64,000 nucleotides of DNA from Lineus longissimus (Eukaryota; Nemertea; Pilidiophora; Heteronemertea; Lineidae). Numbering within the stretch: the first letter of the stretch is position 1; the number at the start of each line of letters is the position of its first letter. The notes beneath the pieces were generated by a model. The model had not been told where the DNA came from. It did not search any database and saw only the letters and a program-made list of their open reading frames with translations. The DNA lies in the NCBI RefSeq assembly GCF_910592395.1, contig NC_088320.1, positions 14,508,501 to 14,572,500 on the forward strand, in the 5' to 3' direction. Of the stretch, positions 62,814 to 64,000 are shown piece after piece. The position numbers and the translations under genes are program-made.

Positions 62814-62904
62814 CTGAAAAGAATTGCATGAAAATATAAAGCTCATTGCAGGCGTAATGTTAAGTGCTGGGAGCATGCAATAACTTCTTACATGCAGGAA
62901 TCCC

Positions 62905-63294
62905 CAGGCCTTTCAATTACATGGAGACCTCTACACCCTGTATTTTTTTTAGCCTATTTTGGGGACATGTACTTTTGCTTTTTAGCTTAATTTGGGGACA
63001 TTTCGTCATGCCAATTTGCCTGAACATCGACGTCCTTATTGGCTGACATTGCCACATGCACCTGAAAACTCATAATTTTAGGATGAAAAGTATCAAATTA
63101 GGCCATTTAGGATGAGATTTGGTCATTTAAGGTGTCAAAAAACGCTTCAGGGGGTCAAATTACCCCTTAAAAAAAATTTTAAAAAAAATGTTTTTTTTTC
63201 TATTTTGGGGACATTTTTTCAGGGCCTAATTTGGGGACGTGCCAAATTTCCTACACCGTATAGCGGTGTGAAAATGATGTAATCGAAAGGCCTG
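62905..63294. mobile_element. MITE, CAGGCCTTT termini (copy 2)
   Basis: Inverse-oriented partner of 37947-38333, with the same 'tttggggacat' words and poly-A/T hairpin. Flanks 'gaatccc' and 'gaattccc' suggest a short target duplication. Confidence 0.85.
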
Positions 63295-63489
63295 AATTCC
63301 CAACTGAATGTAGAAACATTGAAATGTGCAGTGCAAAGTCTGGCCAGCATCTCTTGTCAGTTTCCTAATAGGCCGACAACCAGGCACTTCCCCACCGTTT
63401 CTAGCCCCTAGCCCTAGATGTCACCTGTGTTCTACTCCTTGACATGACATTGTTAACAAGTCATTGAGCGACACTTTGAAGGGACAGCC

Positions 63490-63795
63490 ATTCACTGGCA
63501 TTCAGGAAGAAATGATGGTATTTCTTTAGTTAAGAGGAAGAAGGGAGAGCCTTTCTTTGGTTTGGAGGAAGAAATGACACTGTTTCTTTGGTTTAATTAA
63601 AGAAAGAAGGGAGAGCCTTTCTTTGGTTTGGAGGAAGAAACGACACTGTTTCTTTGGTTTAATTAAAGAAAGAAGGGAGAGCCTTTCTTTGGTTTGGAGG
63701 AAGAAATGACACTGTTTCTTTGGTTTAATTAAAGAAAGAAGGGAGAGCCTTTCTTTGGTTTGGAGGAAGAAACGACACTGTTTCTTCCTTTAGAG
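63490..63795. repeat. 66-bp tandem repeat (~4.5 units)
   Basis: 'gggagagcctttctttggtt' recurs at 63543, 63609, 63675 and 63741, exactly 66 bp apart, with 'gaagaaatgacactgtttct' between. Purine-rich on the plus strand. Confidence 0.95.
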
Positions 63796-63864
63796 TAAGA
63801 AGCAGTGTTCTCTGCTGCCACCAGACCAAAATTAAAGACCTTTTTCTCTGAAGCTGTAATGGTT

Positions 63865-64000
63865 TTTCTATCAAATGAAACGGCCAGGGGCCATTGTGCT
63901 CACCGTATAGCATATAGGTCTAGCCAAAGTCGGTACGACATGTGATGTATCGTTGCTTGGAGTACCTACCATAAAAATATCATAGAAAACAAGTCACTAT
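63865..64000 (-). mobile_element. End of an AGCTCACC-type element, running off the window
   Basis: 'gaaacggccaggggccattg' + 'tgctcaccgtatagcatata' is the reverse complement of the 3' end of the element at 40603-41738 ('ggtgagcacaatggccctgg'). The rest lies beyond the window. Confidence 0.65.

Noticed and set aside
62563-62829. BARD1 start codon at the Met of the acidic exon
   Set aside because: The Met lies just after a good acceptor that enters with a split codon, and BARD1 needs an upstream RING exon; treated as internal.

Overview
This window is eukaryotic nuclear DNA from a bilaterian animal, most likely a marine invertebrate. Evidence: spliced genes with GT/AG introns of 0.5-3 kb, a BARD1 orthologue, an Ig+fibronectin-III cytokine-receptor-like gene, and a dense load of small inverted-repeat transposons, Helitrons, tRNA-derived repeats and minisatellites. 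The style of the repeats (AGCTCACC..GGTGAGC elements with CGTC microsatellites, the CAGTAGAACCTCTCTATTAAGG repeat) is what I associate with molluscs, brachiopods and similar lophotrochozoans, but I cannot fix the phylum from sequence alone.

Layout. 1-12 kb is transposon-rich: a composite repeat, an unrecognised minus-strand coding stretch (about 2.0-4.1 kb), inverted-repeat elements, a decayed but still intron-bearing pogo-type transposase (6.5-8.6 kb), a chromo-integrase remnant (8.7-9.1 kb), and an intron-containing minus-strand gene with an SGNH-hydrolase-like signature that is split by a 394-bp MITE and followed by three tandem copies of one small exon. 12.0-15.3 kb is a 42-bp minisatellite of about 67 units, itself split by a 5'-truncated L2/CR1-type LINE. 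15.3-20.3 kb (minus) is a decayed autonomous Helitron (zinc finger, Rep HUH/Y2, PIF1-type helicase). 21.6-24.1 kb is a 2.5-kb inverted repeat. 24.6-31 kb holds further dispersed repeats and an intact OTU-type cysteine protease ORF (27.9-28.8 kb, minus), a class of gene often carried by Helitrons.

31.6-49.5 kb (plus) is a host gene of 17 recognisable exons: signal peptide, Ig-like domain, five fibronectin-III-like modules, one transmembrane segment and a ~340-residue tyrosine-motif-rich tail. This resembles the gp130/class I cytokine receptor architecture. Two neighbouring exons (5 and 6) are paralogous and have phases that make exactly one of them usable, which predicts mutually exclusive splicing. 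Its introns hold at least a dozen MITEs, a Helitron 3' fragment, and a tandem array of a tRNA-like unit that runs up to the transmembrane exon.

54.1-62.8 kb (minus) is BARD1 lacking only its 5' part (RING exon beyond or not visible in the window): acidic exon, large low-complexity exon, ankyrin repeats and tandem BRCT domains in eight exons with consistent phases. The receptor and BARD1 are convergently transcribed, separated by a 58-bp minisatellite (51.5-52.8 kb) and repeats. All identifications rest on reading motifs and recalled family features; no database search was possible.
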